Source of the DNA: Angomonas ambiguus
Taxonomy: Eukaryota; Euglenozoa; Kinetoplastea; Trypanosomatida; Trypanosomatidae
DNA: 64,000 nt
Direction of reading: 5' to 3'
Assembly (NCBI GenBank): GCA_019695575.1
Contig: JADNSB010000012.1
Span: forward strand, 124,001 to 188,000
Shown: positions 56,792 through 64,000 of the stretch, in pieces
How the letters are laid out: each line of letters begins with the position of its first letter
Position numbering within the stretch: the stretch's first letter is position 1
Notes under the pieces: generated by a model
Databases searched by the model: none
What the model was told of the DNA's origin: nothing
Seen by the model: only the letters and a program-made list of their open reading frames with translations
Made by a program: the position numbers and the translations under genes

Positions 56792-57418
56792 ATGGTGTTT
56801 TACTTTACGCTCCACTCGGACCCGACGGTGGTGTGCTATATGGGCCGCGATAAGTATGAGAACGAAGAGCTGATCAAATATGGATGGCCAGAAGATATTT
56901 GGTTTCACGTGGACAAGCACAGTAGCGCTCACGTGTATGTTCGTATGCCAAAGGGGAAAACCATCGACGATCTTACCCCTGAAATGATTGAAGAGTGCTG
57001 CCAGCTCACCAAACAGAATAGTATTGAGGGATGCAAACTCAATGACATTCGTGTGGTGTACACACCGTGGACTAACCTGCACAAGACCAACAACATGGAG
57101 GTCGGTCAGATTGGGTTCCACAAGGAGAGCCTACGCCGCTACTTCACCGTCGCCAAAAAGGACACCACCATCCTCAAACGTCTCGAGAAAACAAAGGTAG
57201 AGAAGGATAATGTTGACTTTAAGAAGCTGCGGGATGAGAGAGACGCGGAGGAGCGGGCGGAGCAAAAGGCGTTGATGCAGGCGAACGCCCAAAAAGAAAA
57301 GGAGGAGAGAGCGGAACAGGAGCGTCTGGCTAAGCTGCGATCGTATGACGGGGTCCTAGACCCTAGCAAGATGCGCTCCAACGTAGGCGAGGTCCCCGAC
57401 GAGGACGACTTTATGTAA
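56792..57418 (+). CDS. CCDC25: CCDC25-like NFACT-R (DUF814) protein
   Basis: The 208 residues align with human CCDC25 from the first to the last residue: MVFYFTLHSDPTVVCYMGRD, YENEELIKYGWPEDIWFHVD, SSAHVYVRMPKG, NSIEGCKLNDIRVVYTPW, VGQIGFHKES and RLEKTKVEK. The acidic end, EDDFM, matches human DSDEFM. NFACT-R domains contact tRNA or ribosomes in the related NEMF and Rqc2 proteins; CCDC25 has a short coiled C-terminal tail instead. The cellular job of the protozoan protein is not established from sequence. Confidence 0.97.
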   Translation: MVFYFTLHSDPTVVCYMGRDKYENEELIKYGWPEDIWFHVDKHSSAHVYVRMPKGKTIDDLTPEMIEECCQLTKQNSIEGCKLNDIRVVYTPWTNLHKTNNMEVGQIGFHKESLRRYFTVAKKDTTILKRLEKTKVEKDNVDFKKLRDERDAEERAEQKALMQANAQKEKEERAEQERLAKLRSYDGVLDPSKMRSNVGEVPDEDDFM

Positions 57419-57737
57419 CGTCGCAACGATAGTATTATTGTTTCAAACGCCTTTTCGGTAGTGTAACCAAGGAGTGATACTAAATAATAATGGTCAATAA
57501 TAATAATAATAATAATAATTTTTATACCAACATAACGAATAAAATAATAATAATAATGAAGGGTTTCTTTCTATGCGGTCCTTTTTGCCTTTTTGTGGTC
57601 CTATTACTACATTGACTCATTGTACTCGCATCTTTAATTTCCAATTTTTTTTTTAATTTTTATTATTATTCGCTTTAGTTTCAAGATACGCTAAAGAAAC
57701 AATTAGTAACAACAACAACAACAAGAACCATAAAAGA
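57419..57737 (+). other. Intergenic region with AAT repeats
   Basis: This 319-base gap has an AAT repeat at 57496-57519 and a second near 57540-57556. A T-tract at 57645-57661 ends in TTTAG at 57674-57678, about 60 bases before the ATG at 57738, and is the likely acceptor. Confidence 0.55.
57496..57519. repeat. AAT trinucleotide repeat
   Basis: Eight AAT units lie in the 3' flank of the CCDC25 gene. It is a simple microsatellite. Confidence 0.85.
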
Positions 57738-59303
57738 ATGTTCAAGTATCTATTGCCTTGTGAAAGTGTCTCACTAATTTCGCGACGTCACATCCGGCTT
57801 CGAACGGGCGCTGGTGCCTTGTCGCCCCTCGACCCGCCCTCTTCCAGCTCCTCTTCCACCACTGCCCGTGAGACCCGGCCAGCCCCAAACTCCATGACAC
57901 TGAGTTACGGTATAGATAATATACCGAGTCTGAAAGACTTACAGACTGAACCGACAGTATGGCAGTGTGAGACCGTCAGCGAGGCATGGCGGCAGTTCCA
58001 CCAATTACACCACGAAGTGTGCCGCGGGGATCCTCTGCGGAGCTCTAAAATGCGCTCGCATGACCTCAAAGGACTCGCCATGTGCACCGCCCACCTGGAG
58101 GTGCTTCACTTGCTGTCCCTTCTTCCCCCGCTCATGAGAAATGACCTCATCCACCACGAGGATTTTGTGCTGGAAGAGTTGGAGGAGATTTATCTTCACG
58201 CTGGCCAAGATGTGGAAGCAAGGGGAGGGAGGTGGTTGGTGCGACTGGATCCCCCGACGAACGAGGAGTTACAAAGTTTTTTGAGACGTCTTGGTCGGTT
58301 TGGAGCGGATGGTAGAAGTGCGGTACCCTGCACCTCTCACCGTGCCTCGGTGTGGAGAGGCAAAAACGGGGAGTTCCTTGGAGTTACCGTTCGGGTGGGG
58401 AAGTATGTCCCGAATGCCGCACAGGCTCTAGTGCCACTGGCGGAGAAGGGAAGTCTGCTGATTATTTCCAAAGCGGGAAAAGGAAAGACAACACTCCTTC
58501 GGGATTTGTCCTCCGCACTGGCCCAGCTTCCAGAACAGTACCGTGTCACTGTGGTGGATACCTCCGGGGAGATTGGCGGGGACGGCCCCCTCCCACTCGC
58601 CTTCCTTGGCCGTTGTAGACGGATGCAAGTACCAACACGGACGGAGCAAGGGGCAAAGATGGTGGAGGTGATTCAGAACCACTCTCCGGAGTACCTCATT
58701 GTGGATGAACTAGCGACCTCTGAGGAGGCCGACGCGGCGTGGTCGATCACTCAAAGAGGCGTCCGAGTAGTCGCGTCGTGCCATGGAGAGAATCTGGTAG
58801 GCCTTTTACAGAATAGGGAACTTAATCTTCTCGTCGGCGGGGCGGCACAGGCCTTTTTGAGTAACGAGGAGCGTCGATTGCGAAATAAATTAAAAAAGAC
58901 CATTCTGGAAAGACCCCACTCCTCTCCCTTTACGTTTGTGCTCGAACTACAGGATAGAAACGAAGGATACCTCTACTACGACGTCAATAAGGCGGTCGAC
59001 GTGCTCTTGGACGGACAAGATGCGAAGCGGGATGTGACGATTGGGTGTGAGGTTCGACTGGATCAACCACTCCCAGAGCGCATACGGCGTATGGCGTTAA
59101 AGGAAAAGAGTAATCCGTTCTTTAACAGTCTACCGAATAGTTCCTCGTCCTCTGTTACAGAGGAAGTGGACTCGGAGGGGTATACAACTTCAAAGATACA
59201 GGAAAAGAATCACAACAGTAACACGAAGCAGAACTATAGAAAGGGAAACAAGTACCGAAAGAGTGACTCCGAGCTTTATTCTGAGTTGTCCAGTTTTCTT
59301 TAG
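57738..59303 (+). CDS. Ycf45/SpoIIIAA-type AAA ATPase, probable mitochondrial
   Basis: The 521 residues carry the conserved ATPase core of bacterial SpoIIIAA and plastid Ycf45 proteins at about residues 170-400. The motifs are GVTVRVGKYVPNAAQALVPL, a P-loop SKAGKGKTTLLRDLSSAL (Ser244-Thr251, where the first Gly of the usual GPPGVGKT is Ser), VVDTSGEIGGDGPLP, the RRMQV line, ENH-like IQNHSPEYLIVDELAT (Walker B near Asp322), and RGVRVVASCHGENLVGLL. The N-terminus is Arg-rich and hydroxylated (MFKYLLPCESVSLISRRHIR), consistent with a mitochondrial presequence. The C-terminus is Lys/Ser-rich. Nucleotide binding is likely; the substrate is unknown. No R3H domain is visible, unlike many plant members. 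Confidence 0.88.
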   Translation: MFKYLLPCESVSLISRRHIRLRTGAGALSPLDPPSSSSSSTTARETRPAPNSMTLSYGIDNIPSLKDLQTEPTVWQCETVSEAWRQFHQLHHEVCRGDPLRSSKMRSHDLKGLAMCTAHLEVLHLLSLLPPLMRNDLIHHEDFVLEELEEIYLHAGQDVEARGGRWLVRLDPPTNEELQSFLRRLGRFGADGRSAVPCTSHRASVWRGKNGEFLGVTVRVGKYVPNAAQALVPLAEKGSLLIISKAGKGKTTLLRDLSSALAQLPEQYRVTVVDTSGEIGGDGPLPLAFLGRCRRMQVPTRTEQGAKMVEVIQNHSPEYLIVDELATSEEADAAWSITQRGVRVVASCHGENLVGLLQNRELNLLVGGAAQAFLSNEERRLRNKLKKTILERPHSSPFTFVLELQDRNEGYLYYDVNKAVDVLLDGQDAKRDVTIGCEVRLDQPLPERIRRMALKEKSNPFFNSLPNSSSSSVTEEVDSEGYTTSKIQEKNHNSNTKQNYRKGNKYRKSDSELYSELSSFL

Positions 59304-59514
59304 GACCTTTTCTTTCTAATCTTTCTACTTTAACTGATTTTTTATTGTCCAATATCTTCACATATGTGTTTTCAAACACTTATCTAGCGTTTTTTCCCCG
59401 TGACTTTTCTTTTTTCTGCTTTCTTTTCTTTTCTGTACGTAATTGTCTTATTCATTCGTTATTTCTCTTTTCTCTTTCTCCTCTGTCTGTGTAGTTCAGT
59501 TACTTCTATATATT

Positions 59515-59517
<3 letters not shown>

Positions 59518-59546
<29 letters not shown>
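59518..59546. repeat. TG dinucleotide repeat
   Basis: Fourteen TG units lie directly before the leader of the small mitochondrial-type gene, only 25 bases from its ATG. Confidence 0.9.
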
Positions 59547-59548
<2 letters not shown>

Positions 59549-59570
59549 GTTGGATTCACTTTGTAACGTG

Positions 59571-60011
59571 ATGAAGGGAACAAAGTGTTTAGTATTGTCC
59601 CTCCCCGGGTTATGGGTGTCTCGCCGTGCGTATCACCGATCTCCTGCCTTACTCCGCAGTGCCGTATTAGGGGAACAATTACACTCTCTCACTGTGCTTC
59701 ATAAACAGGCGAAAAGAAGCGAACAGAAGCAGTATGAAAAGGAAGCATGGCGCCTTCTTCAAACGTCGACAGAAGCTGAAATTAATGATATGGACTCCAA
59801 CAACATCGCCGAGGCTCTCGTTGCGTGGAACTACTTCTCAACGTTCTGGGAAAGAGGCGTCAATGGTCCCCGCGAGACCGCATCCGCCCCTCTTTCGTTT
59901 CCTCGCATTAGCCGTGAGGAGGCCGACACGGGAAGTGAAGTTCAGGCGCGTCGGGAGGTGACCCCACCCCTCAAACGTGCCGACCCCCTTGATGAGGTGA
60001 TTGATTTCTAA
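59571..60011 (+). CDS. Small putative mitochondrial protein
   Basis: I start at the ATG 59571, after the TG repeat, giving 146 residues; the longer frame begins with GTG and is a repeat-encoded artefact. The first 30 residues are basic and hydrophobic without acids (SRRAYHRSPALLRSAV), a good mitochondrial presequence. The core has a helix EQLHSLTVLHKQAKRSEQ and a segment AEALVAWNYFSTFWERGVNGP. It looks like a kinetoplastid respiratory-complex or mitoribosome accessory subunit, but I cannot name it. Confidence 0.7.
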   Translation: MKGTKCLVLSLPGLWVSRRAYHRSPALLRSAVLGEQLHSLTVLHKQAKRSEQKQYEKEAWRLLQTSTEAEINDMDSNNIAEALVAWNYFSTFWERGVNGPRETASAPLSFPRISREEADTGSEVQARREVTPPLKRADPLDEVIDF

Positions 60012-60260
60012 AGTTACGTACTACTGGCAATACGGTAGTGTACTAGGGAGTAAAACAGCAACCACAGAATACAACTGCAATAAACTACAATTATACTTTA
60101 CACAATGAATCAAGTTGAAAGCGTAATAATGATTTTCGATTTTCGATTGTTGTTTTTCTTTTGTTGATCTTTCATTTCCCTCTTCTTTTCACCTACTCCT
60201 TTTTTACTCTTACCATATTGCCTCCAAGCTCCTCTATTTTTTTTTTCTGTTCACCCCACA

Positions 60261-61490
60261 ATGCCAGTTTCTTTTCCGTACCGGTGCTTCTGCCGCACCT
60301 ATCAACAGGTGGTACACCTTTCCTTGTTTCCTATTTCTTGGAGTCGTCCAGAATTGCTGAAAGGGAAGAACGCGGTGAAGCGATTGCCGTCATTTATTAA
60401 GGGTAAAAAACTCCAAAACGCCTTTTTGATGTCGGATGAAGTCATTATGCGGTTGGGCCTGGGAGACAGTCTGCTGGAGGGCTTCGCTAAAGAGGGCATT
60501 CCAGTTACGGTGTACAAGAATGTTTCCCCCAACCCCACCATCCAGGAAGTCGAGGACGCCCTGAAGGTGTACAAGGAAAATAAATGTGACCACCTCGTCG
60601 CGTTGGGAGGTGGCAGTGTGATGGACGCATGCAAGCTGGTGGGAGCACGAGTGGCACGACCACGTACTCCCATTCCTTGGCTACGTGGCCCTCTCGGCGT
60701 GCTGGGGGTGATGTCCAAGCTGCCTCCGCTCTTCGCTATTCCGACGACGGCAGGGACCGGTAGTGAAGGAACACTCGCCGCGGTGGTACGGAACCCAGAC
60801 ACGCATGAAAAATACGCCATCATGGACCCCGTCCTGGTGCCTCCGTATGCCGTGTTGGACCCTGTCCTCACCGTCGGCCTCCCAAAGTTTATTACCGCCA
60901 CCACCGGTATGGATGCCCTGACCCACGCCGTGGAGTCTTATCTCAACCGCAAACACGTCCCACAGACGGAAAGAGATGGCTTAAAAACAGTTTCGCTCGT
61001 TTTTAGGAACCTCAGGAAAGCGTACAACGACGGTAGTGACTTGAAAGCGCGCGGTAATATGCAAGAGGCGGCGTACCTCGGTGGCTTGGCGTTTACCAGG
61101 GCTTATGTCGGTAACGTGCATGCACTGGCGCACGTGCTTGGTGCATACTACGACATTCCTCACGGGTATGCCAACGCCGTCCTTCTCCCTCACGTACTGG
61201 AGAAGTACGGTGACGTGGTTTACCCTCGTCTGGCCGACCTGGCGGGGGTGGCCGGTATTCAAGGAAAGGGCGTCGCTGAAAAGGCCAAAAATTTCATCGA
61301 GGCGGTCAAACAGCTGAATGCGGACCTGAATATTCCCTCCACGCTTGCCAATGACCCAAAGTATAAGATTAAGGATGAGGATATTCCTGGCATGGTAAAA
61401 CACGCGTTAAAGGAGGCGAATCCGCTATACCCCGTTCCCGTCATATTTGGCGAAGAGGAGATGACCGATATTTTAAAAATTATTCAGTAA
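60261..61490 (+). CDS. Iron-containing alcohol dehydrogenase
   Basis: Group III (Fe-type) ADHs reduce aldehydes or oxidise alcohols with NAD(P). The 409 residues include the nucleotide motif GGGSVMDACK (residues 116-125), PTTAGTGSEGT, and a full set of metal ligands: Asp218 and His222 in GMDALTHAVESY, His287 in NVHALAH and His301 in PHGYANAVLLPHV. The N-terminal 35 residues (MPVSFPYRCFCRTYQQVVH) are acid-free and could direct it to mitochondria. The closest family members are lactaldehyde/propanediol reductase (FucO-like), EutG and hydroxyacid-oxoacid transhydrogenase; the substrate is not determined. It is the last gene of the + strand cluster. Confidence 0.93.
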   Translation: MPVSFPYRCFCRTYQQVVHLSLFPISWSRPELLKGKNAVKRLPSFIKGKKLQNAFLMSDEVIMRLGLGDSLLEGFAKEGIPVTVYKNVSPNPTIQEVEDALKVYKENKCDHLVALGGGSVMDACKLVGARVARPRTPIPWLRGPLGVLGVMSKLPPLFAIPTTAGTGSEGTLAAVVRNPDTHEKYAIMDPVLVPPYAVLDPVLTVGLPKFITATTGMDALTHAVESYLNRKHVPQTERDGLKTVSLVFRNLRKAYNDGSDLKARGNMQEAAYLGGLAFTRAYVGNVHALAHVLGAYYDIPHGYANAVLLPHVLEKYGDVVYPRLADLAGVAGIQGKGVAEKAKNFIEAVKQLNADLNIPSTLANDPKYKIKDEDIPGMVKHALKEANPLYPVPVIFGEEEMTDILKIIQ

Positions 61491-62122
61491 TTGCAAGCGT
61501 TTTTTCGTTTATCTCTTATGTATCTTTCTTACCGTTTGTTACTGTTCCTTTTGAACGAGTGTTTTTGTTTGCGTTTTTGCTCACTCTGTACATATGTGTG
61601 TATATATGTAGTGGTTCGAAAATTTGCCCTTACTGTTCTGTTGATGGAATCATTTCGTTTTTTATTTTTTGTTCCCACATTTCCCCCTCTTTTTTCCTCT
61701 TCCTCTATCCGGCACTAGGCTATGCGTGGCCCCAGTCTTACGGCTGGCCGCTACCCTCATCCGCAGGGGTGGCACTATGGCGGACGGGGCATTAGTTGCC
61801 CCCTACTAAGGCACCCCCCTCAAGGTTTGGATTCCGCCCTACCAAGGGTGGCTAACCGTAGTTTTATCGGGCGTATTGCGCGTGGGGTGGAACCGCCCTC
61901 GGTCCGCCCCCCACCGCCCTACTGAAGTTGCCGTCCGATCGTCATCCCACTGGTTTCTACTAAAGTAAAGGAAAGAAAAAAGGGGAGAAAGAAGAGAGGT
62001 TATAACACAGTATTGTTTTGGTAACGGATTCACACACGGGGCTGGAAACAGAAGAGGAAAACTCAAAACATTCTTTTTTTTTTGTTGTTGTTTGTTTAAT
62101 CTATAAACGGAGTAAAAGGTGC
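61491..62122. other. Convergent strand-switch region
   Basis: The + strand cluster ends at 61490 and the - strand gene ends at 62123, so transcripts converge here. The first 220 bases are T/C-rich, then a GC-rich island, then an AG-rich piece with a T-run at 62069-62080. In kinetoplastids such regions are transcription termination sites, sometimes with tRNA or other Pol III genes and with base J or H3 variants. No tRNA was found by eye. Confidence 0.75.
61715..61945. other. GC-rich hairpin-forming island at the strand switch
   Basis: About 230 bases are much richer in G and C than the surroundings. Three copies of a GCCC(CC)TACYRAAGG-like motif occur at 61798-61811, 61836-61847 and 61916-61927. 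Hairpins can form at 61728-61749 (CCAG/CTGG stem plus GG/CC), 61761-61783 (CCGC/GCGG) and 61786-61802 (GGGGC, seven-base loop, GCCCC). A 67-codon open frame at 61722-61925 is probably chance. A structured non-coding RNA or terminator element is possible. Confidence 0.45.
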
Positions 62123-63784
62123 TCATTCACAGTCATTCTTGAGGTAGTTGATATCAATCGCCTCGGGTAGTTCGACGTTACCCGGAGCGGTTTGAACTCT
62201 AATGGCGGTCTTGAGCGCTTGCTCCAACTCCCTCATTACCGCTTCGTTACGGTCGATTCTTTCATAGGGCGCGACCGTCACCGTCTCCCAGACGCCAAAA
62301 GCTTTTTGGGTACTGCGCAGTAAACTCACACACACTCCAGTGTCGACGGTGCCGGCACGATAAATCTTAAGGGGCGCCTCAATCTCTTCCAAGAGACGTT
62401 GCACCTCCTCCACCACCGACGCCACATCCTCGCGTGAGGCAAGGACGTCGAGCTCTTTTTGACGAGAAAAGTTGTCCGCCTCGCGGAGCATCTCCTTCTC
62501 CATTGTGTTTAACCGAGAGTGAAGTTTCGCAAACGTCTGTTCCACCTCTGTTTTGAGAAACTCGTCCGAGGCGCGAATGTCCTCTACGGCGGCGTCAAAG
62601 AGATCAAAGACCCCATTGATTTCTTTGGTAAACGTCAGTGAGTTGGCGACCCACTTCTCCAGACGAGGTACCTCGGTGCGGGTGGCCTCCACGATGGGGA
62701 TGCAGTTTTCCTGCGAGTAACCGTCGTAGTAGAGGCACAGACTACACAGGAGGCGTTTTTCACTGGGGGACCAGAACTCCACCTCTTTCCTAGGGTGTAC
62801 CAGACACAGCACCGAGTCCTCCGTGAAGGACGACGGCCCCGCCTTGGCCGCCTCTTTCCGCTCCACTAGAACAGAGGAATGAGGCTGCCGAGGGGGACTC
62901 GCGCGGCGTCGCTGTGGGGTCACTTCATACTCTATGACATATCGAGGCAGAATTTGCATTTCATTGTAGAGCGCGACGGCGTGTTGGTTTTGTATGTCCA
63001 GACTATCGTAACCGGCCTCTCGTAACATCTCCTCACACTGGGACATGGAGAAGCTGTTGAGGTTCTGCGACTCGAGGTCGGTGACGGGGCGAGCGCGCCC
63101 GACTAGCACCTCGCAGCCCACTAGGGCGCCCCCTTTACCACCGAGGTTGGGCCGGTCGGGTCGGACGGAGCGGGCGGTGTCACGATATAGGACGATACCA
63201 CTGATGGAGAGGGGGTCGGGGTCGTCGGTGCACTTTAGTAAAGCGGGGAAGCCGGAGTGAGCACAGCGCTCCAGTCGGGCGAGTGTGGATGGACTACACC
63301 ACTTGAAGAGTAAAGCGCGCTGTGCAGGACCGTGGAGTGTCGTTGCCTGTCGCTCAAACCCCTCAAATGTTTCAGCAGGGTGTTCTATCATTATCATGTG
63401 GTTCGGGTTCACCGTCGCGACCCCGTCCGTCACGGAGTGGTGGAGGAGTTGCTGGGCACGCTGGTAGACCTCCTCGAGGGTGAAGGCTGGGATAAAGGAC
63501 GAACGTCGCGGCGTTTGATGCGTCACCACCCCACGCTCGTCTTCGTTTCCTACTACCGCGCTCAGCGAGACTGGGGTGGGGGAACTGACCGTAGCGCCTA
63601 CATTCTTTCCCCTTTGAAGCCACTCTCGCCACTCTTGCTGCAGACTTCTCATCTGTGGCGCCGTGAAGACGCCGAGCTCCTCCACAATGGTCTTGAAGAG
63701 GTCATCATTGCAGTAGAAGAGGTCATCCAGTGTGTAGCCAGATTCGGTCAGCTGAACGGTAAACTTGTCCCACAGGGCGCTCAT
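62123..63784 (-). CDS. PARP-like (inactive triad) / B-box / coiled-coil protein
   Basis: The 553 residues have three parts. Residues 1-60 look like a small helical (SAM-like) domain, WDKFTVQLTESGYTLDDLF. Residues about 100-288 resemble an ADP-ribosyltransferase fold of the PARP type: ALLFKWCSPSTLARLERCAHSGFP, then SISGIVLYRDTARSV, then GYDSLDIQ and AVALYNEMQILPRYVIEYEV. By alignment to PARP1, the His-Tyr-Glu triad is Lys161, Val198 and Ala269, so catalysis is not expected. Residues 325-362 form a B-box-like zinc site (Cys327, His330, Cys347, Cys350). Residues 370-490 form a coiled coil. The gene is on the opposite strand to all others. A splice acceptor (AG on the - strand at 63824-63825 after a T-rich tract) lies about 40 bases upstream. 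Confidence 0.72.
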   Translation of the reverse strand: MSALWDKFTVQLTESGYTLDDLFYCNDDLFKTIVEELGVFTAPQMRSLQQEWREWLQRGKNVGATVSSPTPVSLSAVVGNEDERGVVTHQTPRRSSFIPAFTLEEVYQRAQQLLHHSVTDGVATVNPNHMIMIEHPAETFEGFERQATTLHGPAQRALLFKWCSPSTLARLERCAHSGFPALLKCTDDPDPLSISGIVLYRDTARSVRPDRPNLGGKGGALVGCEVLVGRARPVTDLESQNLNSFSMSQCEEMLREAGYDSLDIQNQHAVALYNEMQILPRYVIEYEVTPQRRRASPPRQPHSSVLVERKEAAKAGPSSFTEDSVLCLVHPRKEVEFWSPSEKRLLCSLCLYYDGYSQENCIPIVEATRTEVPRLEKWVANSLTFTKEINGVFDLFDAAVEDIRASDEFLKTEVEQTFAKLHSRLNTMEKEMLREADNFSRQKELDVLASREDVASVVEEVQRLLEEIEAPLKIYRAGTVDTGVCVSLLRSTQKAFGVWETVTVAPYERIDRNEAVMRELEQALKTAIRVQTAPGNVELPEAIDINYLKNDCE

Positions 63785-63823
63785 TTTTGTATTTTTTCTT
63801 TACTTATTCTACTTTGTTTCACA

Positions 63824-63840
63824 CTAGAGAAAAAATAAGA
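63824..63840 (-). promoter_or_regulatory. Pyrimidine tract and AG for the - strand gene
   Basis: On the - strand the sequence reads ATTCTTATTTTTTCTCTAG and ends at 63824, about 40 bases before the ATG. It has the composition of a trans-splice acceptor. Confidence 0.6.
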
Positions 63841-64000
63841 ATAATAAGTGGAAACAAGTGGTTGTCGTTTTATTCACGTATTGAGATGGTCTAATTCCAA
63901 AGGCGAATGACACAGCGAGGACATAGATTACTATTATTATTATTTTCGATTGTGAAGGAGGGACCCGCCAAGGTTATGGCAACACATGACAACAGTGCCC

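Noticed and set aside
60261-60267. AG at 60266-60267, just inside the iron-ADH coding frame, as the true acceptor
   Set aside because: It would remove the ATG and start the protein at the next Met (near residue 57), losing the first strand of the fold; an AG near 60229 fits better.
61786-61850. Possible tRNA in the strand-switch island
   Set aside because: A five-base stem with a seven-base loop (61786-61802) looks like one arm, but no acceptor stem, D arm or GGTTCRA-type B box in register was found. GGTTTGGATTCC at 61823-61834 is too far from the consensus.
61722-61925. 67-codon open frame in the GC-rich island
   Set aside because: It has no recognisable domain, lacks a splice-like leader of its own and lies in GC-rich sequence where stop codons are rarer; I treat it as chance.
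1-64000. CRISPR arrays, bacterial operon signals and integrated virus or transposon copies
   Set aside because: No spaced repeats, ribosome binding sites, integrase, reverse transcriptase or transposase frames, or terminal repeats were recognised.

Overview
This window looks like part of a kinetoplastid (Euglenozoa) nuclear chromosome. About 30 intron-free protein genes lie head to tail on the + strand from position 1 to 61490, and a single - strand gene (62123-63784) converges on them. Gaps are short (150-600 bases) and AT-rich. Almost every start codon follows a long T/C tract and an AG, the layout expected for polycistronic transcription with spliced-leader trans-splicing. Marker families fit: a BILBO1-type N-terminal domain, an LRR/calpain-like protein with a substituted catalytic Cys, PIG-M, and flagellar IFT20 and HYDIN-like genes. 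The flagellar genes argue against an aflagellate parasite such as Perkinsela. I cannot decide between a bodonid and a trypanosomatid.

Layout. 1-8.6 kb: the 3' part of a HYDIN/ASH-repeat flagellar protein, splicing factor SF3a60, and two unknown proteins. 9.1-17.8 kb: an acidic unknown with a SIM-like tail, an arylamine N-acetyltransferase, a U1-type zinc finger, the adenylate kinase AK6/Fap7, and a 1084-residue protein of repeated beta-sandwich-like modules. 18-25 kb: a zinc-ribbon protein, a SCOT/ASCT-type CoA-transferase whose catalytic Glu is replaced by Gly, and a tandem PH-like protein. 25.2-31.4 kb: a visibly AT-richer block with an RluA-type pseudouridine synthase, a coiled-coil protein, a BILBO1-domain protein, a ZNF277/PRMT3-type zinc finger and an unknown. 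31.6-43.2 kb: APC1, IFT20 and a 1571-residue acidic protein. 43.7-51.8 kb: PIG-M, a TLC-domain protein, a calpain-like pseudoprotease and L-2-hydroxyglutarate dehydrogenase. 52-61.5 kb: a TRIM-like RING/B-box protein, a basic unknown, CCDC25 (NFACT-R), a Ycf45/SpoIIIAA-type ATPase, a small putative mitochondrial protein and an iron-type alcohol dehydrogenase. 61.5-62.1 kb: the convergent strand-switch region with a GC-rich, hairpin-forming island. 62.1-63.8 kb: the - strand gene, which I read as a degenerate PARP-like fold fused to a B-box and coiled coil.

The genes do not form one pathway, as is usual for kinetoplastid clusters. Recurrent themes are flagellum and cytoskeleton (HYDIN, IFT20, BILBO1 domain), RNA processing and ribosome maturation (SF3a60, AK6, pseudouridine synthase, CCDC25), ubiquitin (APC1, RING/B-box) and mitochondrial metabolism (CoA-transferase, L2HGDH, Fe-ADH). 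The most unusual items are the PARP-like/B-box protein with all three catalytic-triad positions changed, the CoA-transferase lacking its nucleophile, the calpain with Cys replaced by Ser, the NAT and Ycf45-like genes, and the GC island at the strand switch. All family calls rest on motif recognition by eye; no database search was run.
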